Source: Hypholoma sublateritium FD-334 SS-4 (lineage: Eukaryota; Basidiomycota; Agaricomycetes; Agaricales; Strophariaceae). Taken from it: DNA of 64,000 nucleotides. The notes under the pieces are model-generated. The model was not told the DNA's origin, ran no database searches, and saw nothing but the letters and a program-made list of their open reading frames with translations. The stretch covers positions 774,886 through 838,885 of the forward strand of contig KN817523.1 of the NCBI GenBank assembly GCA_000827495.1. Reading direction: 5' to 3'. A program made the translations under genes and the position numbers. Numbering within the stretch: the first letter of the stretch is position 1; the number at the start of each line of letters is the position of its first letter. Positions 22,094 to 33,339 of this stretch are shown one piece after another.

Positions 22094-23027
22094 TCATGCA
22101 TGATCATGATGTGAAACCACAATTTGAGGACCAGTCTGCGGCAGTTTACCACTTGGCCCGACCTCGTTGCTGGTATCCTCGTCATCTTCTCCAATGTCAA
22201 ACAACTCCTCGCGTTCATCCCAAACATTGGCCAATCTTGAACCTTTGGTGGATGATCTCGTGTCCTGGGTTGTACGGATTGGAAGCAACTGGGTTGAATC
22301 TATTTCATCCTCATCCTCGTCCTCTAGGTCAGAGAAAGTAGCCGACAAAGGTTGATATAGTCGCGCAATCTAAAATTATAAGCTGAATAAATTAAACCAG
22401 CACAATGAAAACGGCGTTCACTTCTCTTCGATGGCGGTAGTATCGTTCCATGTGATAGGAGAAATATAACCCAAGACTAGACCCACATAAGTTTGCCTAC
22501 ATAATTGTCTCGTCAAAGAAATTCACAATCCGCTTCAGCGAAACACACATACAAGCACGTCACCCCATTGAAACACTTTATACTATTGCCAAGTTTAATG
22601 TCCTGCTGCTTACTGGGTAAGATATACTCAACAGGAAGAGTGGCTTGCACAAATTCACTGAGGACGCCCCCGCAAAAGATACATGTAAAGGCAGTGATGA
22701 TCAGCGGAGAGCGCCTCCAAAACCATATTCTTCGGGCGCTCCTAAAAGAGCGGAAGAATAGTTTCAGTGTAAGGCCTGGTTAAGTAAATTGAAACGTACT
22801 CTTCGACGTCCATGATGAAATAAAAGACCGCAGTCGCGAGGCAGAAACACAGAAAATGCAGTAATTTGTCATTCAGTGGCAATGCATGAGAGAAGTTCGT
22901 GAAACCAAGGATCCCTAAGCCAACCATGATCACACATGTGAGAACTAGGAACCACTGAATAGAGCAATAAGTATGATAGCCTCGCATGCAGACCCAGAAA
23001 ACTCACTGGTCGAAGTCGGATGGGCAT
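22094..23027 (-). CDS. VanZ-like multi-pass membrane protein
   Basis: This is a small membrane protein of the VanZ-like family; function in fungi is unknown. The start at 23027 reads MPIRLRP and splices to WFLVLTCVIMVGLGILGF (first membrane segment). The family signature follows: HALPLNDKLLHFLCFCLATA with FYFIMDVEE. Further exons give a third segment (PLIITAFTCIFCGGVLSEFV) and a fourth that ends SYHMERYYRHRRE. The cytosolic tail IARLYQPLSATFSDLEDEDE is strongly acidic and ends at 22094. The VanZ core (an NDKLLHF-type motif, then helices with a conserved SEFVQ) is visible. Bacterial VanZ gives low-level teicoplanin resistance, but a related role here would be speculation. The middle exon boundaries are less certain than the two ends. 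Confidence 0.75.
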
Positions 23028-23333
23028 GTCGTATTTTGGTATTTGGACTCTATATGATTTCATGATCCTCTTGCCGAGCTTGTTCATTTGTTTCCTGGCG
23101 TAACCGAGTGCAGGTATCCCAGACATCGTAAGCTGCAAGCAGGCAGAGCCTGGGGGGGTGCCAGTTGCGGGCGTTTAGCGGGCGTAGTTCTAGAGCAGTT
23201 ACAAAGAGCACAGTGAACATGACGGTGCCGGGTTGATGGCGCCGTTCCTACCGCTGCTTGGCCAAGCCAAATACCTGACACAGCATTCAGGGTCTAAAAG
23301 GTCTGCCGTCCGAGTCCTGTTCCGTAAAACAAA
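23028..23333. promoter_or_regulatory. Divergent promoter between VanZ-like and REC114-like genes
   Basis: This 306-bp spacer lies between divergent starts. It has a C-rich tract near 23140-23180 on one strand. No further structure was recognised. Confidence 0.35.
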
Positions 23334-24781
23334 ATGAGCCATTCAATTACAAAAACTTCGAGCTATGTTCTATCTAAATACTCGCGGGCGTACCCTGTCA
23401 AGAGGAGTCAAAGAGCGGCTCGCCCGCACTCAAGCACCACTACTCCTGACCAAACGATGCCAGAATGGCAACATTACACGAATCCTGTCATACGGGTTCT
23501 TGTGGACACGAAGATAGCAACAAATAAGGATATCGAATCTGTCAGGCTGCGCATTATCTGGAAAATAAATCCCAGTGAAGATGCGGAGCTCGGGCAGCAA
23601 GACGTTGTATTTGCAAGTTTTTCTTCATGCTCTGCCCCAGGTTCCCGAATCCATGGCGATTGACCTTCTACGCTAACCTTGAGGTTCTTGAATAGGAAGA
23701 TATGGATCTCTTGTCATTCTCTTCTGTTGCGGCGCCTGTCCCACGAAAGAATCAAACTGAAGGGCTACCTCTCAAAGCTGTCTACCGGGATACCACTGTC
23801 GGCATCAGATACTTTCATTCTCGCGAGGACGGCACTACACCAGTACGCAAACGACCGCAAGAACTTGCACTGTAATACCGCATTTACTCAGTCGTTTCCG
23901 TTTCCCAAACCAGGTTTATCGACGTTTTCAGATTTCATTCATGTCGCCATCAGATACCAACAACTTTGTTGCGCTCATCAAGCCTGTCTGTCCCTGCCGA
24001 ATTAATGCAAGCTCTGGGCCATCTTTTGCCGTCCCTCAGAACCAAATATCCAGTAATGGGAATAGGCCCGCTATTCAAGCGCCGTATATTTTTGCATCCG
24101 CCAATTCCTTGATCCCAAATCGAGGTCAGCCTTTCGTGCCACCAGGATCTGGCCTCGTCGAATCGGCATTACCCCAGCCGGAGCGCAAACTTGTTTCTCA
24201 GGGATATTCACCTCTGGTTTCTAATCTGCCGCCTTCTGGTCTACCGCTCCCCCACGTGCCAATCTCGTTTTCTTCCTCCCCATTGCGACAAGACCCCCTC
24301 TCAGGCGCTGGAACGTCCATTGCTTTGAACCTCAATAGCTCCCCTTACCGACGATCTCAATCCACGACTCCCGCAGAATTGCAGATCAGCTTGCCTCCTG
24401 GTAATCAAGCCCTGCTTCAACGAGAACCCACCAGAACTGACGAAGAGCCTGCGACGACGATGTCCAAATTAACTACTCCTCAGGCGCATTATGTTGATCC
24501 TCCTAGCTCTTATTTCAATCCAGCCACCAACGTATCTTCCGCGCCGTCGACTGATCATCAGGAGGAGCTGCAGCCAATTCTCGCATCGCTTACTGACGTC
24601 GCCTCAATATATGATCTTTCAAGTGCTGCATTAGAGCAAGTTATCGAGGAAATCATCCATGAAGAAAAATTCGTCCATATGGTGTTTTTTTTGCTATTAA
24701 GAAGTTATTCACCTCATCTAAAATGTATAGGTCGAAAAAATATCCAAGATGATATCGATCAGAAAAGTGGCCGACGTTTGA
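23334..24781 (+). CDS. REC114: Probable meiotic recombination protein Rec114
   Basis: Rec114 works with Mei4 and Mer2 to let Spo11 make meiotic double-strand breaks on chromosome axes. The ATG at 23334 opens MSHSITKTSSYVLSKYSRAY, and MPEWQHYTNP follows. Short exons then give KTLYLQVFLHALPQ and DTTVGIRYFHSREDGTTPVY, joining RRFQISFMSPSDTNNFVALI and KPVCPC; these look like the strands and final helix of the Rec114 PH-like domain. A long Pro/Ser/Gln-rich disordered middle follows. The C-terminal helix SIYDLSSAALEQVIEEIIHE continues over a last intron to KFVHMVEKISKMISIRKVAD and ends at 24781. This helix corresponds to the trimerisation/Mei4-binding segment. The first two introns, near 23556 and 23639, are my best fit and need transcript support. 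Function is assigned by fold pattern, not by a diagnostic motif. Confidence 0.6.
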
Positions 24782-25235
24782 GTTCAGTTACGGCCGGATT
24801 CATAACAAGTACTACGTAAAGATAACATCTCAAAAAGTGGTTAGAAATCCAACCAATTATTTCAATATTGATACACCTATTGATACGAAACCTACAGATA
24901 ATTGATATGAGTGTTCTTACACTCGGCCGCCGTAAAGTTTCAATAAGGGCAATCTTCTGCACCAGCTATTACCCTAAAAATGAAGAAACAAAGAATAAAG
25001 ACGTCATTACAGCACTGTGTACATACACAATTGTTTCGAAAACAATACATAACGAGCTTATGTCCTAATAATCCTAACATTTTACTTATTTTGAACGAAA
25101 CCTACATGAACGACTCAATCATAAATAATCACCAGCAGCAAACTCTTGAGAAGAAAAGGGGACAACCAGGAATGCTATATCAGCGTAAAACAAAGAGATA
25201 TAAGGTAGATGTATTATGGAAGATATAAGGCCTGT
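24782..25235. other. AT-rich convergent spacer
   Basis: This 454-bp AT-rich interval lies between two converging genes and presumably contains both terminators and 3' UTRs. No coding frame or repeat was recognised. Confidence 0.5.
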
Positions 25236-28200
25236 TTAAAATCGATTTCCGTCAAGTTTCATGAGATCTTCTTCGTTCCAGCCGTAAGCTCGTTTTAATT
25301 TCTTGGCAAATTCGTTGAGCATCATCGGCTGTAAAGTGGGATCGGGATGCGCTGCACGGAGAAGTCAAAAAAACGACGTCTGCATAGTAAATTACGCTTA
25401 CGCTTGTGGAAAGTAATGGGCTGACGGAAAAAAATCAGATTGAGTTTACTTCTAGTATTGGGTTTGTACAAACCTTATCATTCTTATTAGGTGGATCAAA
25501 GCGAACACTCGATCCAGCCGTGCTGGGATCATATTCGAAACCCATTTCTCGCATGAGCTGATTGAAGAACATCGAATATCAGAATAAAATTACGCCAATG
25601 GCTAGTGAATACTCACTTTTAAGAAATTCTCCCATTTCATGGGAGCCCGAGCCCTCTTCTGTTCATCACCGGGCCTGAGGAGCTGGTGCATCAAACCAGT
25701 CGTTTTCTTGCCAAGTTTAGAGAACCAGTTGGATTTTTCAGACTCCTTTGCTCTGACTTCCCCCTTACTAGCAGAAGAGAACTTGTTGGAGAAAAGCCCT
25801 TTTTTCTCCTCTGCGTTAGAGAACAAAGATGCATGATCTGGCCGTGATTTGACTTTCTTGTCAGATTTCATGAGATTTTCTTTCTGCAGGTAAGAATGAG
25901 AAGACTGAGCCGTTGTTGTCTCTTTGAGTGCAAGAGAGGCCATCGAAGACATATAGGAAGCATTGTAAGATGTCTTGGACGCAGTATAAGGCTGCGAACT
26001 TGGGCTAGGGGGCGACAATGGTATACTCGTCTTATGGCTGGCCGTTGGGTCGACGTATTGTACTGAGGGAGGCGACGCAGGCGCAGGCTCGGCCGATGCA
26101 GATTTCTTCTTCTTAGATTTCTTTTTCTTCTTTTTCTGAGAAGGCGTCTTGATGTTGTCTTCGTCTTCAACTTCCTCGACCGTCGCCCTCTGGCTTTTCG
26201 GAGGGGGTGTAACTGTTGGTGTAAATCAGGAATAACTCATTGTTTGAGAAAACAATTATAATATACCGGGTGTTGTGGTGCTTGTCGAGGTACGACTAGG
26301 GCTCGAGGGAGGCGCCGAGTCTGGCTTGGAAGGCTTCGCCGTAGGGACCGCCTTTGGAATGCCAGACGGTGTGGCCCGAAACGCACCACGCGCGCTTGCA
26401 CGAGGTTCCGTTCTTGTCGCTGTCCTCAATTTTGGGCTGGCGGTAAACATACGCCCTGAAATGATGTAACGATCAACTAGAAATTTATGACTGTAGGCAA
26501 AACCCACCCCTCAAGGAACCCAAAAGCTTTAGAAATGGATTTCCTTTGTGGTCTTGCCCATAGAAAGGATCTAATTCCTTTGGTAGATTAGGATCCGCAT
26601 CCAACCAATTGGATTCATGCGCCGCATCCATGGCCGCTCTGAGTTGCTGGCGAATTTCTTCTTCATCGTCGCTGTTGTAACCCGATTCGTCGCTGTCGGA
26701 AGAGTCTCCGTCGTCATTTAGGTCGTCGTCTGAGTCACTGTCTTCGTCGTCATCACCGTCATCGTTGTCCGAATTTGAAACAGATTGAAGACCGGGCATA
26801 GAATCATCACTTTCATCATCGCCGCCATTACCAATGGCCAGCAATTTGGATTGCTTGTTGTTTTTCTTGACAATAGCACGCCTCGAGTTTACGAAGCTGT
26901 CGTCATCAGAATCTTCGCCGAGCTTGGTCAACGCAACACCAGTCCACTGTGGTTTGCGATCAAAGGCATCCTCCAAATGCCACAAAGAATCGATGTCCAG
27001 GCCACAGGTAGAGATATAATTCTAGTAAGAACATATATATTACACCTGTACAAGTGAGAACGATGAAAACGCACCTGGTCGATTTGTTTCCACATCCTGT
27101 CAAGAACAGATTTATTCCTCGTCCTTTCTAGAGGGAAGATCATATCCTTGAAGGTGGCGAACAAATTGGATGCCTTTTCCGAGAATAATTGAGCGTCAAC
27201 CCAACTTTCATACTCTTCGGGCATCTGGCGTGGCTGTTTTTTCCAAGTCTCTCCTCCTGACCCAAATAAAGGTGCCTCCAAAAGTTCTTGTAATTCGACT
27301 GAGATCTATGATACGCGTTGTCAACGCGGCCGGCAGAAATATTGATTCGAAAGGACGTACAGCCAGATCACCGACCGCATCCCAGAGAGCTTGAGGGAAC
27401 CGCCTAGCTTCGCGAGGCGATTCGTCAACGGCGTCATGAAGGATTCGATATAGAATAGCTTTGGGATATACCCCTTGCGGAAAGCATAGTTCAACGATGA
27501 TGGAGTCGAGAAAAGAGTCGGCAGTTTTGCGCAAGTTATTATAATTGAACACATATTCAGGCGCTGTTGGATCTTCACTTTCACTTGCTTTCGACTTGAA
27601 GTATTTTGCATAGCGAGCTATTATGTTGGTGTTAAACAAGTAACTTTTGATACTATGTAAACTGTACGCACGCGCTGTAGTAGCCAAGACAGAAAATCTG
27701 TCTTGGTTCATTTTCACTAAAACATCCAAAACATTGCATAGGACAAGATAGCGCTCCCTCATGTCAGGATCGTCCCTCAATTTGGTCTTCACGTTGTTGT
27801 CTGTCAGCCCGTCAATAACAAGTCCATTTAATGCTTCGGAGACAATGTTCCAAGCAGAAGCTAGCATGAATGAGTTGTGAGCCCTGTAGATTTTTATTGT
27901 GAGCTGTTAATCTGATTGTAAAATTGTGAGACTAGAAATTAACTTACCGGGTGGCCACCAATTTCGCAATGTTCGTAGGCGTCCGACGGGGTTCCTTCTC
28001 AGGATCCGACCTGGCCTTTAATTCAGATTCAATGATATGTAAGAAGGTATCTGGTTCGCGTAGATTCATGATGTCATCGAGGTATACTGAAAGGAAGGGT
28101 CTTGAATTGCAATCTTACTTCAAAGCTGATTCGACATACCGTCAGTCTGTGATTCGGCCATCTTCAAACATTTCTCCAAACGTAGAGGACTTAGTATCGC

Positions 28201-28529
28201 TTTCTTCGATTGTTCGACAAGATTTTCTGTTGAAATACGGATCAAGAACAATCAATGCATGTCGGGCGACATGAGTGCGGGGCCGCTGGACGATACGCAC
28301 CCGCGAGAAGATCCAACTTTTCACGGCCACTCATCTTGCCCATATGCATTAGTTCACCTGTTCCTTGAGAACCATATTTCCCGTTTCTCAGGATCAGAGC
28401 CTTTGAAGTTGTTGGCCTCTGACCCTGCTCATCGCGCTTTCCATGCTGTCTTGCGGGGTTTGTCTTGGAAAAAACTTCCTTCTTGCCAACAGGGACGAGC
28501 TGTGTTTCTGGTTTAGCCCTAGGAGGCAT
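25236..28529 (-). CDS. Large fungal protein of unknown function with C-terminal HicA-like fold
   Basis: The first ATG of the frame is at 28529 (MPPRAKPETQLVPVGKKEVF), and many short introns follow. The N-terminal half is helical and moderately conserved in appearance (LDDIMNLREPDTFLHIIESE, LASAWNIVSEALNGLVIDGL, GVYPKAILYRILHDAVDESP, EYESWVDAQLFSEKASNLF). The middle is a very acidic Asp/Ser run of about 70 residues, then WLDADPNLPKELDPFYGQDH. A basic Pro/Ser/Lys linker contains a KKKKKKSKKKK run. The last 80 residues, WENFLKLMREMGFEYDPSTA and then GSSVRFDPP, ITFHKPHPDPTLQPMML and FAKKLKRAYGW, follow the strand-helix pattern of HicA/YcfA domains (dsRBD-like RNA-binding fold). The active His of the GSH motif is Ser here. 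I do not recognise the whole protein; an RNA- or ribosome-linked role is inference. Confidence 0.75.
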
Positions 28530-29586
28530 ATCAATCGCGTTTAATTGGAGGTGACAATGTATGATTCGCTCAGTAGTGGACAATTATGACAAGGAGAAAC
28601 TGGATGTGGCCCATGCTGCGCGAGCTGTACTTGGATTAGCAGATAATCAACGGCCCGTTAAATGCCGGGCTTTAAATAAATAAAGTTCGGACTCAACTTG
28701 AACAACATATAATAACAAATTTTATGTAAAGTCGGGATCAACTCACATAAACGGTTCAATTTTCTCTGTTCTTTGTCCAACCTCTCATCCATTGATCTCA
28801 CCTTTCTACCGAGTGAGATGCAGTCTACTCACAATTCACGTTTGCCATTTCAGGCTGCAAGGTTTGATATTATCTGACTAGCTGCGGCAATATCTGCATT
28901 CGCTCTATTGGGAGCCTCAGATGCAACTTCGTAATCACGGCGTTCAGCAGTGGATGGCCATGGGTGAGTCAAAAAATCTCTAGGATCTTTCTGAATCCAT
29001 CGTGCAAGTCCATCGTAGCCATCCACCGTCAAATTTTGCCGTCTTCGTGGTCTCCGTCACGACAGACGAGCAATCGACTTTCATAAATGGTGGCGGAAAA
29101 AAATCGTTCCAGAGAAACGGACAATTGGGTCGAACTGTAATTTCACTGCAGGTTCCATTTATCAACCCAAAGTTGGAGCTCTGCTCTAAGAATGCATAGA
29201 ACGACACCCTTGCAGACAGCCTAGCCCATTAAGCGCATATATGTCGCATTTGACTGCCAAGATCCAGGGCTCATCAATCATTGCTGGTTCATTATTCTCT
29301 CCCTGCAGAGGTTTCATCTATTTCAGCTGCAAGATCACGATGATTCACACCGCTGGACAGCGTAGCACGGCCATCGACATCAACCATCTGTCGCGGTCAC
29401 CATTCACTAATGATGTGGCAGTGGAAATGCCAAAGGGCTGAGTATCCGCCGTGCTCACATAATACTCAGCTCCAGAAGCTTAGAGGCGTAGAAGGTTTTC
29501 TCCTTCTTTTTTCGCTGTTTCGTTTTGTTTCGTTCTGCCTCTCTATTTTTTTCAAGACTTGTGACTATTTGGCTGGCCATTTACGC
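28530..29586. promoter_or_regulatory. Divergent intergenic region, gene-poor
   Basis: This kilobase lies between the large minus-strand gene and the plus-strand single-pass protein. On the minus strand, 28850-29207 contains two overlapping open frames (one ends DIAAASQIISNLAA) that could be exons of a small gene. I could not join them with good splice sites and recognise no family. Near 29490-29560 on the plus strand is a T/C-rich tract typical of fungal leaders. Confidence 0.35.
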
Positions 29587-31573
29587 ATGTCTTCCTTCGA
29601 TATGACAGGTGTGTTGTTCCCACTGTCACTCCATTCCGTGAACGCGAGTCTTTGATCTTGATATACATATAGTGGAGGATAGTTCTCCCTTGATTGCTTA
29701 TGCTCCAGCAGGCGCTTGGATTGATACACCAAATAATGACCCTCTTGCTACTGTGAGCCTTGTGTTTTCTTTTTTCTTACAGAAATCGACTCACGTTGAC
29801 CAGACTTATCTCGGTGCTTCCTATCATATAACATCCGTGCTGGGTGCGACAGCTACCCTCGCATTTAATGGTCTGCCATTCTATCCTCAAATCCCTCTGG
29901 TATCGGCTCAATCTGGCTTAGGAACCGGGGTTTCAATATTTGGAGGCATGAGGTCAAATTACGGACTATACATCATCACAGTAGACGGACACATCATTGC
30001 TAGTGGTAGCGCGCAGGCTGGTAATTCTACTCGTCAACTGCTTGGAACAGCGTCTGGACTGTCATACGGCCCCCATATTGCCGTTCTTACCAATATCAAT
30101 GGTGCCCCGATTGATATCGATTGGATTGATTTTGAGGCCCAAGTTGGTGCATCGACGTGCGTAATGTTATCCTTTCTCGCTGAATGCGTCTCATCGCACT
30201 GTAGTACCAGTGCCTTTTCAATTGCCCAAATTGACAATACAGATCCAACCATTGTCTACTCTCCGGAAATGACCTGGCAGGCCAATACGAACTCACAATT
30301 TTTCAATAAGACTCTCAGGTAAGTGTCATGGGTGATATAATCTTCATATAATGCTCATCCTCATGTCTTCCCTCATGTTTTTAGCTTTACACAGACTCCG
30401 GGTGCTTCTGCGTCACTTAATTTCTCTGGGGGTGCAATCGCAGTTTATGGCACTATTTCTCCTGATCACGCTGACATTGTCATCACGGTCGATGGTCAGA
30501 CTCGTGCTTTTCCGGGAGGTTCACTTGGCTTTGCAAGTACACTTCATGCCCAGGTACTTCGTATGACATAGCTTTACTACCGCTCGAAGCGCTAACATGA
30601 CTCTCGCTGGCTCAGACACTTTTGGTATGATGTTTTATAGTGAACAAAAAATGCCCGCTGAGGGACGTGAATAGTACTACCAAAGTGATCTCAGTCTTGC
30701 AAGTTTACACCTATTAGAATATTCCGGGAATCCACAAAGCGGTGGACCTTTCATCGACTTGGATATGATCTCTATTTTCACAACGGGTCCACCAACCGAT
30801 ACCACTGTGACCGCAAGCATTAGCGGGACTCTGGCTGCTGAAAGCACCCCCTCTCCATCCACATCGTATGATTTTATCTGTATACATATATATATATCTG
30901 AAGTCAATCACTACGATTCTAGATTGTCATCGGCGTCTTCTATAGGTGGGCCGTCACGGCCGACTTTGCGACATCCAACCGGGACGATTGTGGGTGCAGT
31001 TATGGGAGGTCTCATTGCTCTCATATTTCTTCTAGGGCTCCTTGTCTTCTTTATGTTGCGACGAAGGCGGCAGAATAATACGACAAAAATCGACAAGTCT
31101 ATGATTTCAGTATCCCCTGTTTTGCCTATGCAGAAGGATCCAAATGCATCTATTCTGCCCCTTCAAGAAGACCCTCAAGACTTGGAAACAGGTGGTGGAA
31201 TCAGGCGAGGTGCTTTTCCTTTCCCCGTCGCTCCGAGGAAGGCATCTTCCTTGAGGCACTCCGAATCGATCGCTCCAAGCTACTACAGCGACCCTATTGA
31301 CTCCCATTCACGCGGTGCCAGTGTATCGTCTATGCATTCGTCGACGCCTCTGGCACCAGGAGTCCCTAGGATAAACATCCCACAACCGCGAAATCTTAGC
31401 TCGCGAAAGCCTGCACCCAGTAGCTCGGGTTTGGTACGTGAGCCGAGTCTATCAAGAAACCGGTGAATTGACCGAAACGTTTTTAGAGCTATTACGACAG
31501 CATCAATACTCCGGCGAGGCCGAACACCAGACCGCCCACTTTCGATTTTACGCAGATGGAAACCCCCCAGTAG
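29587..31573 (+). CDS. Single-pass surface protein with beta-sandwich ectodomain (Agaricomycete, SKG6-like TM)
   Basis: The ATG at 29587 begins MSSFDMT and splices to VEDSSPLIAYAPAGAWIDT. Two similar ectodomain units follow: LGATATLAFNGTGVSIFGGM with YGLYIITVDGH, and QTPGASASLNFSGGAIAVYG with ADIVITVDGQTRAF. This arrangement is widespread in mushroom genomes and resembles carbohydrate-binding-like sandwiches. One transmembrane helix (TIVGAVMGGLIALIFLLGLL) is followed by RRRRQ and a Ser/Pro-rich cytosolic tail. A stop at 31464-31466 ends one reading. A canonical 53-nt intron at 31434-31486 (GTACGT...TTTTTAG) would instead extend the tail through YYDSINTPARPNTRPP to a stop at 31573, which I prefer. 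No obvious signal peptide is visible before the ectodomain. Function unknown; cell-surface sensing is an inference. Confidence 0.72.
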
Positions 31574-32065
31574 TTTCAAACTTCTCGGGCTGCCAATGAA
31601 CTTGCTTGTTTTGTTGCAACTTATTCAAACTTTTCACATTTTAAATAAAAGTTGTGGTACATAGTTACACAATGTTCGTGGGGATACATTACAACAGTCG
31701 TTTGACACATGAACATCTTTTTCTCATCATTTGTCTCGAATCGCCGAGGCGTTGTGCTCAGTGTTGTGGCCCGTTGGTTGCATTGGAGACAATCACGATG
31801 CTGCCCACGAAATTCAGAGTCCGCCACAGTGGCTTATTATAGTAAAAGCGGTCTCCTGTTGCTCGTTCTTTCGTTCTCTCATCGCTGTTGGGCTTGTCCT
31901 CTTAACCTTTCTTTCTTTGTCTTTCTTTGCGAGCTGTGCTCGTAGCTGCTCTTTCATTATCCATTCAAACACCTTTCCTGAAGCCTTCTTATCCTGAATT
32001 GCTCCGGAGCAGTACCTCAATCTTCTACCAGCTCAGAACATAACCACCCACTCCTGCGGTAAAAC
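31574..32065. other. Spacer between two plus-strand genes
   Basis: This 492-bp interval holds the 3' end of the single-pass gene and the promoter of the DUF7727 gene, with pyrimidine-rich runs at about 31855-31930. No coding frame is supported. Confidence 0.45.
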
Positions 32066-32707
32066 ATGGGCAACCTTATTTGGCATGAGTACTCGCGGTT
32101 TGTCTCTATCACCGCCAATGTCTGTAAGTAAAATGTTTCGGTCTCCTTTGCAGGTTGCTGATAAGCTGCAAAATACCTCAGATGCTGTTTGGGCCGCTTT
32201 CTTCGGCTTGTTCTATCGTAAATTCTTCTGGGACTTTGTTGGCGGAACTTTGCGTGACCCGGGAGGTCTTCAGTGCGTTTTTATGCCCTTGATCACTGTG
32301 GTCAATTATCCTAATGGCTCACGAAAGACCTTCGCCAAATGCTGCGATTTTCATAACACTCATCGTCAAGATTCCGATCATACAAATTCTGTCAATGATG
32401 CTCGGACTGTTCATACTTGCCATCGAATTACCATTGCCCGCAATCAAGCAGTTCTCAATCTATCGAAGTCTAATGGTTAGGGTTGTTTTATTGTTATTCC
32501 AAGTATTCCTAGCCATACTATTCTATCAGGTGAGTTGATCTTGTTGTAGCACCGAGGTGCGATATTGATGCTGATTTGATATTGTGAAAGGGGACAAATG
32601 CTGCTATATGGTCTCTAATAGCAGCTGGGTGTTATGGCCGAGCAATAATGCTTGGAGAAACGATGGCCGAAGCAAAGCAGAACCGTGGTAGAAAAGGCGA
32701 GGCTTAG
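32066..32707 (+). CDS. DUF7727 multi-pass membrane protein
   Basis: This is a small fungal membrane protein of unknown function, 155 aa, encoded by four exons. The start ATG at 32066 gives MGNLIWHEYSRFVSITANVY, which splices to AVWAAFFGLFYRKFFWDFVG, then GTLRDPGGLQPSPNAAIFIT. Four hydrophobic segments are visible: around AVWAAFFGLFYRKFFW, LIVKIPIIQILSMMLGLFIL, LMVRVVLLLFQVFLAILFYQ, and TNAAIWSLIAAGCYGRAIML. The tail is basic (EAKQNRGRKGEA) and the stop is at 32705-32707. The GTLRDPGG and PSPN loop motifs are the conserved landmarks of this family in mushrooms. Codon phase is kept at all three junctions. Neighbours give no functional hint. Confidence 0.85.
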
Positions 32708-33339
32708 TGTAAGGAGAGACTCGCCCATTATTCTGGATCACAGACATTCTTCAAGGTACGGTGGGGAGGTGAAGAGACGCTTTCATTGGGCAGGCCCAAT
32801 CCATATACATTCTTTTACTATGCGGGTTTCTTCAATCGTATCTAACACCAAGAATATTTCCCTGCAATATTGTTAGCCAATGTTAGTTGTTGTATACCCG
32901 TTCGCTGTATTTGTAAAATGGAGACATTGAATTGAATGGATGAGCTCATCTGAATCGGGTCCAAATCCCCCCTTTACACTGCTGGCATCGTTTGATTACT
33001 TGAAGTAGATGCAAAGTAGAGTTCAATGCATTAAACGGACGTTACTTAGTGCAAGTATCATAACAATATTGACTCTGAGTATCTGTTGCGTCAACCTTGC
33101 AAGAACGGGCAGGAACCATGAGTACTTCTCGTCTTTTTAGTTTGGGCTCCTTTACATATTGTTTGCCTTTTTAGACTCGGAATTTGTTTCTTTTCCTCAG
33201 TATAAGTCTACGCACTTCCGAGTCTGTTGTCGCTCAGCCACCGAGCTCTGCTGAATCATATCTAAGCTCGCACGATTAAGTATTTTTGATCTCTAACGTC
33301 CATTGTGGTCGAATTGTCATCGCATCGGTCAAAACCACC
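32708..33339. other. Spacer upstream of APA2
   Basis: This 632-bp region lies between tandem plus-strand genes. It contains the 3' flank of the DUF7727 gene and the APA2 promoter. Nothing else was recognised. Confidence 0.45.

Noticed and set aside
24759..25228. AT-rich short open frames in the convergent spacer
   Set aside because: No family pattern; such frames are expected between converging genes.
28850..29207. Possible small minus-strand gene (two overlapping frames ending in ISNLAA and in TMDSERS)
   Set aside because: The frames overlap and I found no splice pair that joins them; no family motif is visible. Kept only as a note in the intergenic entry.
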